From Protonemura montana (taxonomy: Eukaryota; Arthropoda; Insecta; Plecoptera; Nemouridae): a stretch of 64,000 nt of DNA. Of this stretch, positions 36,101 through 46,512 are shown in pieces. Position numbers and translations under genes: made by a program. The notes below the pieces were generated by a model. It worked only from the letters and a program-made list of their open reading frames with translations, was not told the DNA's origin and did not search any database. Each line of letters begins with the position of its first letter. Position 1 is the stretch's first letter. Location of the stretch: assembly GCA_947568835.1 (NCBI GenBank), contig OX387611.1, positions 3,972,001-4,036,000 of the forward strand. Direction: 5' to 3'.

Positions 36101-39100
36101 ATGGCGTTCTCCAAGGAAGCAGACGAGTTCTTTGAAGGTGAAGTTGTTAAAGTCACGTGCACGGCACGTGGAGTTCGCGATCTTGACACCAGGTGGCGCT
36201 GGTGGTTGGATGATGAGGACATAACATCCCGAGCAATGAATCAACCCCAAGTTCAACCTGTTGACGGCTGGAGGTGGCCTTGGGAGGACACCGACGTCAC
36301 GCAGAGCATCACGTTGAACTTGACTCAAGAGCATCATGGGAAGACTCTGAGTTGCTGGGTCAACGACTCGGAGCATTTTAAATATTATATGAAGAAAGAA
36401 AAGCAAATTAAGATTCAACAAAAGAAGCCAAATGGTGAGTACGAAATAAGCGAAGCATAATTTTGAAAACACATTTGATATATATATATTTTGGACTGTT
36501 TTTTTTTGTGGATTTATTTTTTATGCATATGTGATGTTTTCAAATTATTTTCATTTCGGTCTAATATAAGCGTAAAAGATTGTTTTTGCAAAATTTAAAT
36601 GTTTAAGATTCGATATTATGGTTGGCTGATGTCAACCTGACCCCAATTCAGCAACAAAGGAAAGTTTCAATAAGGATGTGTAAATCGCAGGATGTGTTTC
36701 CTGATTTGCAACGGTTCATTTGTATATATTTATATTTTTTTTTATGGTTTTATTGCAAATTTTAAGGGCTAAGCCCAACTGCATGTTTTGTGAAAACTGA
36801 CCCAAGGGTAATAAAGACCATTTGTAACCAATGCCTTGACTGAGATTTTTCAGCAAAATCGAAATTTTGAAATATTTTCAATCATCAACACATAAAATTA
36901 AACTAATTTACAAATGGCTGTCATCTTCAAAAAGTGGCTTGGACAGAAAAAAGATAGATCTCTTAAAAAACCAAATCATTCTAATTCGATCTTACTTAAA
37001 TCATAATTTCTTCAATCATTATAGAATTATTTTGTGACTGACTTCGGTGTTTTGTGAACACAGATTTTTACACTTCAGCAGAGACGACACCAAAAACGAC
37101 ATCATCAAAGACACCGACAACTACTTCATCAACGACAGCGGTGGCAGGATCAAATCCATCAAGTCTACCAATCGCAACAACTCCTGGCCAAACGGCGCCA
37201 ACATCGGATACCAAAAATGCTGATCTAACGCCTCAAGGTAAGGCAAGAGAACAGGCTAGCCACTTCATGAAAACTCGGGCAAAGCAAAGTAAACTCTGAA
37301 GTAAGTTCAAAGTAAAGCATTTTTTGCTTATTTTGGTGTTGTATTGATTTTGCAACATATTGATTTTTGGTGTTTAACGACGCACTGTTTTGACAATGGG
37401 CCATGCGGCACTGGTCACATAACGTCGGTGAATGAGTGTATGATGAACCTACCCTAGTGAAGTGGAAACTCGGTGCCGACACGTAGCTTACTCCTGTCGA
37501 AGACCAAGTGGACCACTGGCTTAACGACCCTTTCGAAGGACGGTACAACGCGAACTACAGGATTCCTTCACAAATCCATGCTGTCGAGAGGTTGACATGC
37601 AAGACAAGTGAAGTTGCTGTACTAACTTTCATCCCTCCAACCTCTCTCCCGAACAGAATTGGTCATGAGTGCGATGGTCACCCATCTAATACCTGACTCA
37701 GCGCAGTGTTGCTTAACTTCGGTGGTCTCACAAGAACCATTGTTTCCTACACACCAAACCGTTCTGTAACAGTCTGGAAAAGTAAACACCGTACAATGAT
37801 TTTATTATTAGAAACACTCGTACCGTCTCAAAAATTGATAATGATATTAAGTAATAAAATTATTACTACATTTCATAAAAAATTTTATGTAAATGTGCGG
37901 AATTTTGACGAATGTAACCTATGAGCAAAATTTAAACAAATAAACAAAATGACCTAGATTAAAAAAATGTGTGTCATGTTTTTTCAATTAACTGCTATTT
38001 CATGTTTGGTGTATCTTGCAGGAAGTGGCTTCGACCATCTTCCAACACATATCATCATCACCTACGCCGTCTTAGCTGTCTTTGTATTTGTGGTCACCGC
38101 TGTGATGGTCGATTACATCAGGCGAACGAGGCGCTGCTGTTTTAAAGGTAATCAAACATACATCACATTTATCAACACACAGAACGGTGTAACATATTGG
38201 AAACACTGGTCGTCGTTAGATCACCGAAGTTAAGCAGCTCTGTGCTAGGTCAGGTATTGGATGGGTGACCACCGAATGGTATGATGTGCCATCATCCTCA
38301 CCATAAAGTTGTATCTATTTTAGCCAGTTTCTTAACTACGCACCTGTGCAGTTGACCATACTAAGCTTTGTCATTGATTTCAATTTTCAATTACTTACAT
38401 TTGTACTTGCATTTTGCAGACAAGCGTCGGCAGTCATCACAACCAGAACCAGCATACGAGGAAATAGATGAATGTAAGTAAAATAGTTGTTTTTAAAATA
38501 TGATAACAGGTGTCCTTGCAGAAGCCGGGAAACGGCCAAACATAAATGTACCTTGATGTTGATGTTGATGTACCTGAATGCACCTTGGAATTGATTCACA
38601 TTCTTGAGTTATATTTGTTTTTAAATACAGTTTTACTTTCGCTCTCTTGACCAGCACTTGCGCTAGCAAATTTGTCACCGCCTCCTATACCTTGGCGAGC
38701 TGAGACTAAGAACTTGAATCGATTGACGGTACCCAAAGAGAACGCTCCAGATGAACCGGACTACATAATTCCAGACGCACCTGATGGTGAGTTTTGTGTG
38801 CACCTGATGTAGTCAGTAAAGTTCAATTAATGACATCTTAAAAGATAAACATGAATTGGTCATAGGCCATTCAAATGCCATTACATAAAATGCTTATATT
38901 TCTTTTGCAAATTTGTTTCTAGTGAAAACAACAACAATCTAAATATATGACCCACTCTATTTTTCAACCGTTCTGATATTTAAAATATTGGTTTGATTAA
39001 TTTTGTAAGATCAAATGACTATCTTTTTTGACCAGCTCAAGCGATCCACTCTGAGCCATCATCGACCGGGAAACGTTTTGTGCTGCCAAAACTTTCTGCA

Positions 39101-40464
39101 CGTGCTCGTCCTCTAAAACCGTCTAACTTCAAGCACGCAAAGAAAGACGGTAAATATCAACAAGTATATAAATATTTTTCGGATTCAGCTTGTTAAGCCG
39201 TGTTATCGGTTTGAATGGGAAACAGAGGAAAACACTTCTAAACCAGAATATTTGTTTTCAAAAGCTACTGAATTTATAGTCTTATTCTTATCCTATAGCA
39301 TTGTTGAAGTTCATAGTGCTGATATTTCGCTATTTTAGACCAGAAGGTTCTGAGGGACTCGGACGTCGTTTACGGACAGTTTTAGGCCAAAATACATTTT
39401 TCAGCCGGCATTTTGATAGATTTGAAATAAAATGCTTAGAAAAACACACTAAAAAAAAATGGCGAATTAAAATTTGAATTTGGTGATGATATAGGAAGGC
39501 TTTGTCGTGTCAGATTTATGAAATTTTAATAAGCAGCCGTCACTAGTTTCTCTTTGTCCATATCGCCGTTTTGTACTTGAACCTCGAAGGATGAGTGTTT
39601 TACTTTTAAACTGTCATTTGAAAGTGAAAGTAAGAAGTCATATTGAGATTTTTTAAAAATATATTTTACGTCTACATATTACGTTTAGAAGCAACCCCAT
39701 TGGTAAAAACCTTTTTTTGTCGTCCTCAAGTGTTGTCTTCATTTCATCTTTTGCAATAATTAAAATATCATTGTTCTAAAGCAATTTACTGTGCCGGTTA
39801 AAATTATCCCTAAACAGCTTTTGAGAGCGTTTTAAACGGCGTTGGTAAAACAGTCCCCGAGGTAGTTAATTTGTATAAAAGCTTAATTATGCAATTATTA
39901 CTATTATTATAAGCGATAATTTCTACGATTTTCTAAGATCTTGTGGCATAATCTAGATTTTGGATCGTAAAGTAGTTGCTATACCTAGAAGATCATTAAA
40001 CTCTGGTATGTCTTTAAGATTCGCTTGACGCTGACGGCTACCTCAAGGTCATCAAGGAGGACATCAACCAAGCTAACACTGACGGTAAGGAGCAACTGGC
40101 ATTGAAACAATATATCTATTCTGACAGCTGACATGATTTAGAGGTGAACATAGAATCTTTTGCATGCGTGGATTCAGCCAAGTTGTCATGTGGGCGTGAA
40201 ACTTTCTGCATTTCTGATTTTGGGGCAAACTTCTCTCTTAGTTCTGTGACGTGGCACAACAACAAAATATGTTTAAATTAAAAAATTCACCTCAATGCTT
40301 CCAGTCCTATTCTGTAATGTAATAACTGTAGTGATATGAGTGAGCATAAAGTTCTCTCCACACATAGACGATTTTCATTCTGTTTTCGCTGTTTTTAAGA
40401 TTCGCTGGATATGGACGACTACCAAAATGTCATCATGGGGGGCGACAAGAAACCGAGAACCTAA
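27200..40464 (+). CDS. Type I Ig-superfamily receptor with tyrosine-motif tail (two predicted C-termini)
   Basis: Exons are 27200-27263 (signal peptide), 27726-28103, 31819-32181 (or from 31813) and 36093-36434 (three Ig-like domains), 37064-37237 (Thr/Ser/Pro stalk), 38022-38147 (membrane helix, about residues 450-470, then RRTRRCC), 38420-38473, 38655-38786, 39036-39149, then either terminal exon 39339-39385 or 40019-40084 plus 40400-40464. Every intron is phase 1, typical of Ig-family genes. The long form is 625 residues, the short form 597. Domains 1 and 3 show Cys-Trp-Cys cores (C47, W63; VTC...WWL...LSCW); domain 2 is divergent. Tail motifs are Y495-EEI (Src-type SH2 site), Y537-IIP, a proline stretch LSPPPIPW, Y594-GQF (short form), and Y590-LKV and Y612-QNV (long form; YxN fits Grb2). 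Several N-glycosylation sites are present. It is presumably a surface signalling or adhesion receptor; ligand unknown. Confidence 0.85.
27343..27361. repeat. Poly(G) run in Ig-receptor intron 1
   Basis: This is an uninterrupted run of about 19 G, 80 bp after exon 1. It is an assembly-sensitive site. Confidence 0.95.
28104..29160. other. Ig-receptor intron 2, first part
   Basis: AT-rich intron with short open frames only. No element is recognised. Confidence 0.4.
29165..30250. mobile_element. Candidate non-autonomous DNA element with GGGGCAAGTTGTTACA-type ends
   Basis: The left end (GAGACTGGGGCTAGTTGTTA) and the right end read inverted (AGAGTAGGCAAGTTGTTACA) share an inverted core. The core also repeats internally at 29284-29340 and 29873-29886. 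It is about 1.08 kb with no transposase frame. Boundaries and class are inferred. Confidence 0.5.
30225..31090. repeat. Diverged tandem segment in Ig-receptor intron 2
   Basis: 30232-30370 and 30900-31020 share the series CTTGTCTAGGCTGG, ATTTCTC, GCATT, TTTATGACCGTAG and GCTCAT, at about 650-bp spacing. It looks like an old tandem duplication of an AT-rich repeat. Confidence 0.5.
33018..33345 (-). pseudogene. LINE 3'-end fragment with (AAAT)n tail, Ig-receptor intron 3
   Basis: The minus-strand frame shows IYNHLPTSITNLPTRTIFNT then FLIQNPYYYSIEEYLNT, a LINE ORF2 C-terminus. TTTATTTATTTATTT at 33024-33042 is the 3' tail. Most of the element is missing. Confidence 0.65.
33370..34495. mobile_element. 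Inverted-repeat (foldback) element carrying a SINE
   Basis: Arms 33370-33555 and 34290-34490 are near-identical in inverted orientation (left AACGAACCAATTCGTTTAAA, right TTTAAACGAATTGGTTCGTT; left GCAGACGTCTATCCCCTCCC, right GGGAGGGAGGGGATAGACGT). The spacer of about 740 bp contains a complete 5S SINE and a copy of the GCCCATGC/GCATGG inner flank. Confidence 0.88.
33597..34030 (-). mobile_element. Full-length 5S rRNA-derived SINE, one head unit
   Basis: Starts TTGTGGTGTTTAACGACGCA, has the full body, and ends in the 5S head GATCCAACGAGAACCGGTGT then TTCCAACACGCC. It lies inside the spacer of the 33370-34495 foldback element. Confidence 0.9.
34898..35327 (+). mobile_element. MITE-like element, copy 2 (best ends)
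   Basis: TAGGGAAATCTCC at the left and ATATTTCCCTA at the right give a TA-flanked inverted terminus. The body includes CTGACGTCATTTTGTTG and TTTTTTGACGTCAGATTTC. See copies at 12240 and 59532. Confidence 0.82.
35328..36092. other. Ig-receptor intron 3, last part
   Basis: Holds a diverged repeat (35570-35790, ending TTCGCTACGCTCGC) that resembles 45890-46135 near peptide gene C. No gene is seen. Confidence 0.45.
37362..37775 (-). mobile_element. 5S rRNA-derived SINE, Ig-receptor intron 5
   Basis: TTTTGGTGTTTAACGACGCA through the body and the 5S head (AACTTCGGTGGTCTCACAAG). One head unit; older than most copies. Confidence 0.85.
38178..38300 (+). pseudogene. 5S rRNA-like head in plus orientation (SINE head or 5S pseudogene)
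   Basis: ACACTGGTCGTCGTTAGATC, then ACCGAAGTTAAGCAGCTCTG, then GGTATTGGATGGGTGACCAC follows the 3' two thirds of 5S rRNA more closely than the other copies do. It lies 30 bp after Ig-receptor exon 6 and has only a short SINE-like trailer. Confidence 0.65.
39450..39875 (+). repeat. Diverged dispersed repeat (relative at 7030-7395)
   Basis: Colinear with 7030-7395 in the opposite orientation. It lies between the two alternative ends of the Ig-receptor gene, just after the AATAAA at 39426. Confidence 0.5.
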
Positions 40465-40534
40465 ATAATAATAATTTTTCTTAATAATTAAAAAAAAAAA
40501 CTCTAATAAATAACTAACTTAATAATAAACCTAT

Positions 40535-40960
40535 CCACTTGACAGCGTGGATTTGTGGAGGAATCTTGTTGTTCGCGTTGCAAACTCGATGGATAGGATT
40601 AGCAAACACCACAGAGACTGAATCCACGAACTGTTTCTCACCCAGGGGTTGACTTTTCTTTCTTGTTTCGATTTACAAGAATGATATATATATTTTTTTT
40701 AACAAAGCCTTCGAGGCTCATCTGTGGATTTTATAATGAAAAGTGTATTAAGTCAGGTTAGGTTAAGTTTGTTTTGTCAAGAACAAGGCTTGACCGGTGC
40801 CGGGACGTAACCGAATCATGTTGAAGAGTGCCAAGGGGATCACCGGCTTAACGTCCCTTCCGAAGGACGGTACAACTAGAACAGCAGGATTCCTCCACAA
40901 ATCCATGCTGTTGAGAGGTTGATAAGCAAGGCGAGTGAAGTTACTGTACAAATAACCAAA
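40535..40960. mobile_element. Two SINE pieces head to head after the Ig receptor
   Basis: A plus-oriented scrap (CGTGGATTTGTGGAGGAATC at 40547) and a minus-oriented body (40795-40950, CCGGCTTAACGTCCCTTCCG). Neither has a 5S head. Confidence 0.65.
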
Positions 40961-41054
40961 ATAGCGAAAATCTACAAAAAAAAATGTGTGACATAGACAT
41001 GTGGCATATATGTATACATCAGATTGAATAACTTAATCATCCTCGAGTGCTTTT

Positions 41055-41584
41055 TCTGATTATTCTTATTCTTATTCTTATTCTTATTCTTATTCTTATT
41101 CTTATTCTTGAAAAGGGCAGTAAGATACATGGCGCGTGCGAGCTCGGATCCATGCGCCGACGTATACTACAAAGACTCTTGCAGAAAACTTTTTATTCGT
41201 TTTAATATCATGACAATATCTTGTTTATATATTTATAACACCATCTTATATGTGATAGACAATAATTATCTAGGAACGACAAATGAAACTTTTCATAACC
41301 ATGACACAAGAACAAAGGCTCACTTACGACTAGATAAATATAGGTCAAATAATGTTAGATGGGACTCAATCTATAATGGCAGAAAACTTTTTAATGCTCT
41401 ACCAAGGTCAATCAAAGAACTACCGCATACCAAAATAAAAATTGTATTAAAGACATACCTAATCAATAACTGTTTTTATTCTGTCGATGAATTTTACAAT
41501 TGTTAAATGTGCCAATATGTAAAATTAAAATTGTATCACTTGAATGTCATATAACAATATGTAATTGTTCCTAATGACAATAAA

Positions 41585-41636
<52 letters not shown>

Positions 41637-41640
41637 GTAA
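41055..41640 (+). pseudogene. LINE 3'-end fragment with (ATT)n tail
   Basis: The 41108-41506 frame reads KRAVRYMARASSDPCADVYY, FNIMTISCLYIYNTILYVID, HNHDTRTK and LFNALPRSIKELPHTK, the post-RT region of a CR1/jockey-like LINE ORF2 ending in a true stop. A 3' UTR of about 75 bp and an (ATT)n run (41586-41635) follow. A (TTATTC)n run (41058-41108) borders its 5' truncation. Confidence 0.85.
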
Positions 41641-43060
41641 GTCTATGTGAACCAAATAAAGGTAAAATGGATTGTGTTATTGTAGTTTATTATGTTGCCA
41701 ATGTATTATAATAGAATTTTCTAAAATAAACATACTTGCTTTACAATAATAATAATTGTGTCTTACTTGTTTGTCCCGATGCCCGGCCGCCAAGCCTTTC
41801 AATGCTTTGTGGGGCACCATTTACTTATTTATTTTTATTATTTTATTTGATTATTTATCAATTTCCTGTAACCTTGTACATCCGTCTACCTGTAATTCCC
41901 TGCTATAAGCTGTTTCAACCCTTTCTACCTACAGACATTTCTTCTCAAACAACACCCTTCAAGGCTTTTGAGAACATGTCTCCGCTTTCGAGTCTCCTAA
42001 GTACTAACTCTAATGAATAACTCTTATCGCTTCCAATAATTGAATTAATTACCAATACCACTCAACATCATTCATTGTTTGCAACCCAGTATTAATAATG
42101 TTATTTCTCCAACGAAGCTGGGCGCATACAATTCTTTGGAAATATCCATTCAGAAACAACATAACACGTACGTATTTACAATCACCCCTCTCAATAAGTA
42201 CACTAATTTTTGTATTGGTTTCAACCAACAATGTATGATATTAATTAAAAATCAGCGCACACCAAACCACCACCTGTATGCCGCTTGCCAATCCTTCCCA
42301 TACCATTCATGAATTGCATTTTGGTGTCATCCCCTACAAGTCCAGATATAGTTCAACACTTCAGTTGTTTAATGCTCTGCCAAATGATTGCTCTACTCTG
42401 CTCTGCACTGCCATTTTCAAACTCACTATATCTCAACATATCCTTTCAGAGAGTCCGGCCTTATAAATAATGCTCACGAACTGATATTACCAAAAGCAGT
42501 GAAATATAAACCATATCAAAAATTCACATTGTGGATTATAAAGACGTGAAGTTAGACGGTCACAAATGTCCATCCGTATTTCAAAAATATTCACTTTCAT
42601 TACTAAATATCGCCTAAAACACAAAAACATACGAAATACTTCAAATAAACCCCGCACAAGAAGTTCGAAGACCCAGCACGCAATGTTCGTGTCCGCCAAC
42701 CCCTCGAACACAAAATCATGCAAAATACATAAAGTTTAGGCCACACGCGAAATTCGTGTCCGCCTGCCCTTCGAACACATATACAACATATATGAAATAT
42801 ACACCGAACAAGTTCGTGGCCGCCTCCAGAGTAAAATGTACCCAGCACTACACTTTCACAAAGGGTAAGTGCATCTATCGGAACACTTTCAATGAACACA
42901 CCCTTAGACACTTCACATCATCGACTTGACATCGACACCTTATATTACAACCTTAGCAAACTTCAAATTAGGGAATTGAGGTACTATTAGATGCGGCAGA
43001 TTCGCCTGTATGCGTAGTGATACTGATCTACAATGTGGATTTTTGATATGGTTTTTCACA
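41640..43060. other. Repeat-rich intergenic stretch
   Basis: Another possible LINE C-terminus (LFNALPNDCSTLL at about 42365-42405) and short open frames, none convincing as a gene. Confidence 0.4.
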
Positions 43061-43064
43061 TCAG

Positions 43065-43318
43065 CAAAAAAAAATGGTACAGCCAGGATCGGATAATGGT
43101 ACAATGTCCTATTGTATTTTCGCACTGATTTAGCAAATGTCTTTATGGCACATGACCAACAAATACGGTAATTGTTTGCAGCTAACGCATTGTGGTTTAT
43201 GTCTTATTAATGACGTGTGTTATTAAGTCAGTGGTTTTTTTCAACGATACTTTGATGACTTCTTCACGGAATTTAAAACGTGTACTGGCTTAGCTCAGTA
43301 GCTTGCAGAACTACGAAG
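43065..43318 (+). promoter_or_regulatory. Promoter region of peptide gene B, duplicated at gene C
   Basis: 43077-43210 (TACAGCCAGGATCGGATAAT, then CTTTATGGCACATGACCAAC) is nearly repeated at 46271-46400 upstream of gene C. The 5' leader TAGCTCAGTAGCTTGCAGAA directly precedes both start codons. Confidence 0.6.
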
Positions 43319-45435
43319 ATGAAGGCGATCATTTTTGTCAGCGTTATGATCATAGGTAAGCAATTTTTGGAATGATTTGATGATACAAGATTAACTTATT
43401 TTAGGTAAATGGAGTCTAGCACCAGTAAGTCTTCTTGGAATATGTAAGCCCGTCTCTTTCTGGAAGTGGTAAAAAAGCAAGAATGATTGTAATTTGTTTG
43501 AAGAATGAAAGACCCCATGGCTCTATGATGAGATTGGTTTAGTCTTTTGGTGAGACATAGGGCACGAGACACGATACATTTTAAGCTGTGTTGCCAACTC
43601 ACGTACCTACCACCACCCCTTCCCATCAGGAGGGTCTTTGTTCGATTCATGTCCATCTTGTCAGGTGTCAACATTTCAACCCGTCTCGACTCGACCATCT
43701 AAGCTGTGTTGCCAACTCACGTACCTACCACCACCCCTTCCCATCAGGAGGGTCTTTGTTCGATTCATGTCCATCTTGTCAGGTGTCAACATTTCAACCC
43801 GTCTCGACTAGACCATCTAAGCTGTGTTGCCAACTCACGTACCTACCACCACCCCTTCCCATCAGGAGGGTCTTTGTTCGATTCATGTCCATCTTGTCAG
43901 GTATCAACATTTAAACCCGTCTCTACTCGACCATCTAAGCTGTGTTGCCAACTCATGTATTGAATCCTTTTATTAATATAAACAAAGTACCTACACTATT
44001 TTGATGGATTTTTTTTATAGAAATATTGCTATGAACAAGAAAGCCAAGCAATCAATCATTAGAACTAAAATGTTTCGCAGCTAACGCGTAAACAGAGGTG
44101 ACTGGGATCTAGAACTCGATGTACCCAACGTTTTCTGATACTATTCTGCTTTTAGGAGTTGCCGTCAACTGCGCGCTGGAACCAGCCAACCCTGGGTAAT
44201 CATCCCAATTCAACCTTAACCAACCAATCTTACCAACCGAGGCGGCAAACATGTCCTTAAGACTCGCCATTTTCTTCTCAGTCGTCTCCGTCGATGTCAA
44301 TTATTTAATGTTTGCTTTATAGATTTTGTCAAATCAAGATGGTGTTTTTAAAGCTATTACAAAAAAAATACCAACTATTTACAAAGTATCACTTTAATTA
44401 ATTAAATCAAATCAATACTGGGGGCACTCCTTGTGCTGGTTTCTTCTCTCACGGGCTAGACTGTAGCAATGCAGGGACAGTCCTTGTGCTGGTATCTTCT
44501 CTCACGGGCTAGACTGTAGCAATGCAGGTGACAGTCCTTGTGCTGGTATCTTCTCTCACGGGCTAGACTGTAGCAATGCAGGGGACAGTCCTTGTGCTGG
44601 TATCTTCTCTCACGGGCTAGACTGTAGCAATGCAGGGAAAGTCCTTGTGCTGGTATATTCTCTCACGGGCTAGACTGTAGCAATGCAGGGACAGTCCTTG
44701 TGTTGGTATCTTCTCTCACGGGCTAGCCTGTAGCAATGCAGGGCACAGTCCTTGTGCTGGTATCTTCTCTCACGGGCTAGACTGTAGCAATGCAGAGGAC
44801 AGTCCTTGTGCTGGTATCTTCTCTCACGGGCTAGACTGTAGCAATGCAGGGGACAATCTTTGTGCTGGTATCTTCTCTCACGGGCTAGACTGTAGCAATG
44901 CAGGGGACAGTCCTTGTGCTGGTATCTTCTCTCACGGGCTAGACTGCAGACACTTGTTTTAGTTCTTTCATTACCGTCTTCCAGGCCATCTATGGCACAA
45001 CCCGACTCCAGACTATGGCACGTCCGGTCTCCCCGTTCTCTTTGCAAGGGTAAAGGAAGCTGCCCGAAAGGGTACGAGTGCTTCCCTGCAGGATGTCTGC
45101 CAACCGAACGCTTTGCACGAAGCGTTCAGCCAAACGCTTTGGATGACAACGTTTCTGGCACCAAACAGGTCAGTTTTTCTCACTCTCACTATGAATAAAA
45201 AGACATTCAGAGAAGACATTTTCGTTGTAATTTCATTTAATTTATGAATTTGTTTACTTTTACATTTGAACTGTTTACGGAACGTGGCCAGTAGTAATTG
45301 TCTTCTTTTTGTCCGCAGCAATGACCGACTACCCAATCCTTGGACCTGCAGGTCATCAAGCTTCAGACACTTTCAATACCATAGCAACCAGAAGTTAAAT
45401 ATTTAACAGTTTACAATCTGATTTACCAAAATAAA
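43319..45435 (+). CDS. Small secreted cysteine peptide, gene B
   Basis: Predicted exons are 43319-43355, 44156-44195, 44985-45168 and 45319-45324 plus 3' UTR; AATAAA is at 45430. Phases are 1, 2 and 0. The product is about 88 residues: signal MKAIIFVSVMIIGVAVNCA, then a mature part with PSMAQPDSRLWHVRSPRSLC and CPKGYECFPAGCLPTERFAR. Exon 3 is nearly the same as in gene A up to the last cysteine and then diverges. This copy is the most compact, with intron 3 only 150 bp, which helps fix the exon order. Intron 1 carries three copies of a 118-bp repeat and intron 2 the 54-bp minisatellite. The frame is chosen because the four cysteines and the exon 2 phase agree in all three genes. Another frame of exon 3 is also open in this copy but broken in A and C. 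Confidence 0.68.
43570..43960. repeat. 118-bp tandem repeat, intron 1 of gene B (about 3 copies)
   Basis: The unit has AAGCTGTGTTGCCAACTCAC, CCCTTCCCATCAGGAGGGTC and GTCTCGACTCGACCATCT. The same unit is amplified at 55255-55775 after the lectin gene, and single diverged units occur in intron 1 of gene A (19735-19790) and gene C (47580-47620). Confidence 0.95.
44415..44948. repeat. 54-bp minisatellite in intron 2 of gene B (about 10 copies)
   Basis: Same unit as in genes A and C (CTTGTGCTGGTATCTTCTCT, CACGGGCTAGACTGTAGCAA). Some units are 53 bp (AGGGACAG for AGGGGACAG). Confidence 0.95.
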
Positions 45436-45439
45436 CACC

Positions 45440-46270
45440 AAGCCCAGTGCACATCTTTCACTTATAAGGTTCTAGATTTTATATTTTGTTTTTTAGGTTT
45501 TTCTGCATCACGTCTAAATCTTAGCGGTTACTTTTTTGATTTCTTTCAATGCTATCACCAGCACATCTGTCAGATACATTTGAAATATTTAGCAAATGCA
45601 ATCGCTGTCGTATTTCGTAGGTGATATAAAAATGTTGCCATGAAAACGTGCATGTCTGCTTAAAATGTTGGTCTTTTTTACATTCTGCACATTTGATCAC
45701 TTCAAAATATCGCCACGCTTTGCTCACAATTGAAAATAGCGATATTTTGGGATGAAAAGTGTGCAGCCGTTCCCTTGTTTATAGATCCAAGATTTTGGAT
45801 CCAAAAAGAAAAGACTTGCCGGCTCAAATACTTTTGATACTTCCTTGTTTTGATGTATTTTCAAAATGGTGTGATTTTTTTTTTAAATACTTTTGGCGGT
45901 GAAACTTTAAAACTTTCATACAAAATCTGATCAATTTCGTTAATTTTCAATAGTTACACAACTATTTGGTCGAAATTTTGAAAAAAAATAAATAAAAATG
46001 CAGAAGTTCTTAGTAAATTGGAGCTTTGGAGTTTGGCCGCTGGAGCGCGCGCAAAAATGACAAAAAAAAAGAGCAAAAGAGATTTTTTCTGGGATAAGTG
46101 AATTGAATATTTCGCTCGCTACGCTCATTATCTAACCACTATTCGCGATGATTACAGAACTGATTTGTTGCCACGGTTATGAAAATAAACGCTAAGTCAC
46201 TTGTAGCTAGGCAGCAAAACAATCAAATACATTTAATTGCAATTCACCGGCGAACGATTGCACCAAAGTA
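45440..46270. other. Spacer between genes B and C
   Basis: AT-rich. It contains a diverged repeat (45890-46135) ending TCGCTCGCTACGCTCA, related to 35570-35790. No gene is seen. Confidence 0.4.
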
Positions 46271-46512
46271 CAGCCAGGATCGGATAATGGTACAATATCC
46301 CATTGTTTATTCACACTGATTTAGCAAATGTCTTTATGGCACATTACCAACAAATACGGCAATTGTTTGCAGCTAACACATTGTGGTTAACGACTCATTA
46401 ATGGCGTATGTTGATTAGTCAATGGGTTCGTTATTTCCAACGAGACTTTAATGACTTTGACGTACGTTAGAACACGTAATTGTAAAGCTCAGTAGCTTGC
46501 AGAACTTCGACG

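Noticed and set aside
42603-42911. 102-codon cysteine-rich minus-strand frame
   Set aside because: Looks like local imperfect repeats (CGAACAC, GTGTCCGCC) and has no signal peptide or splice support.
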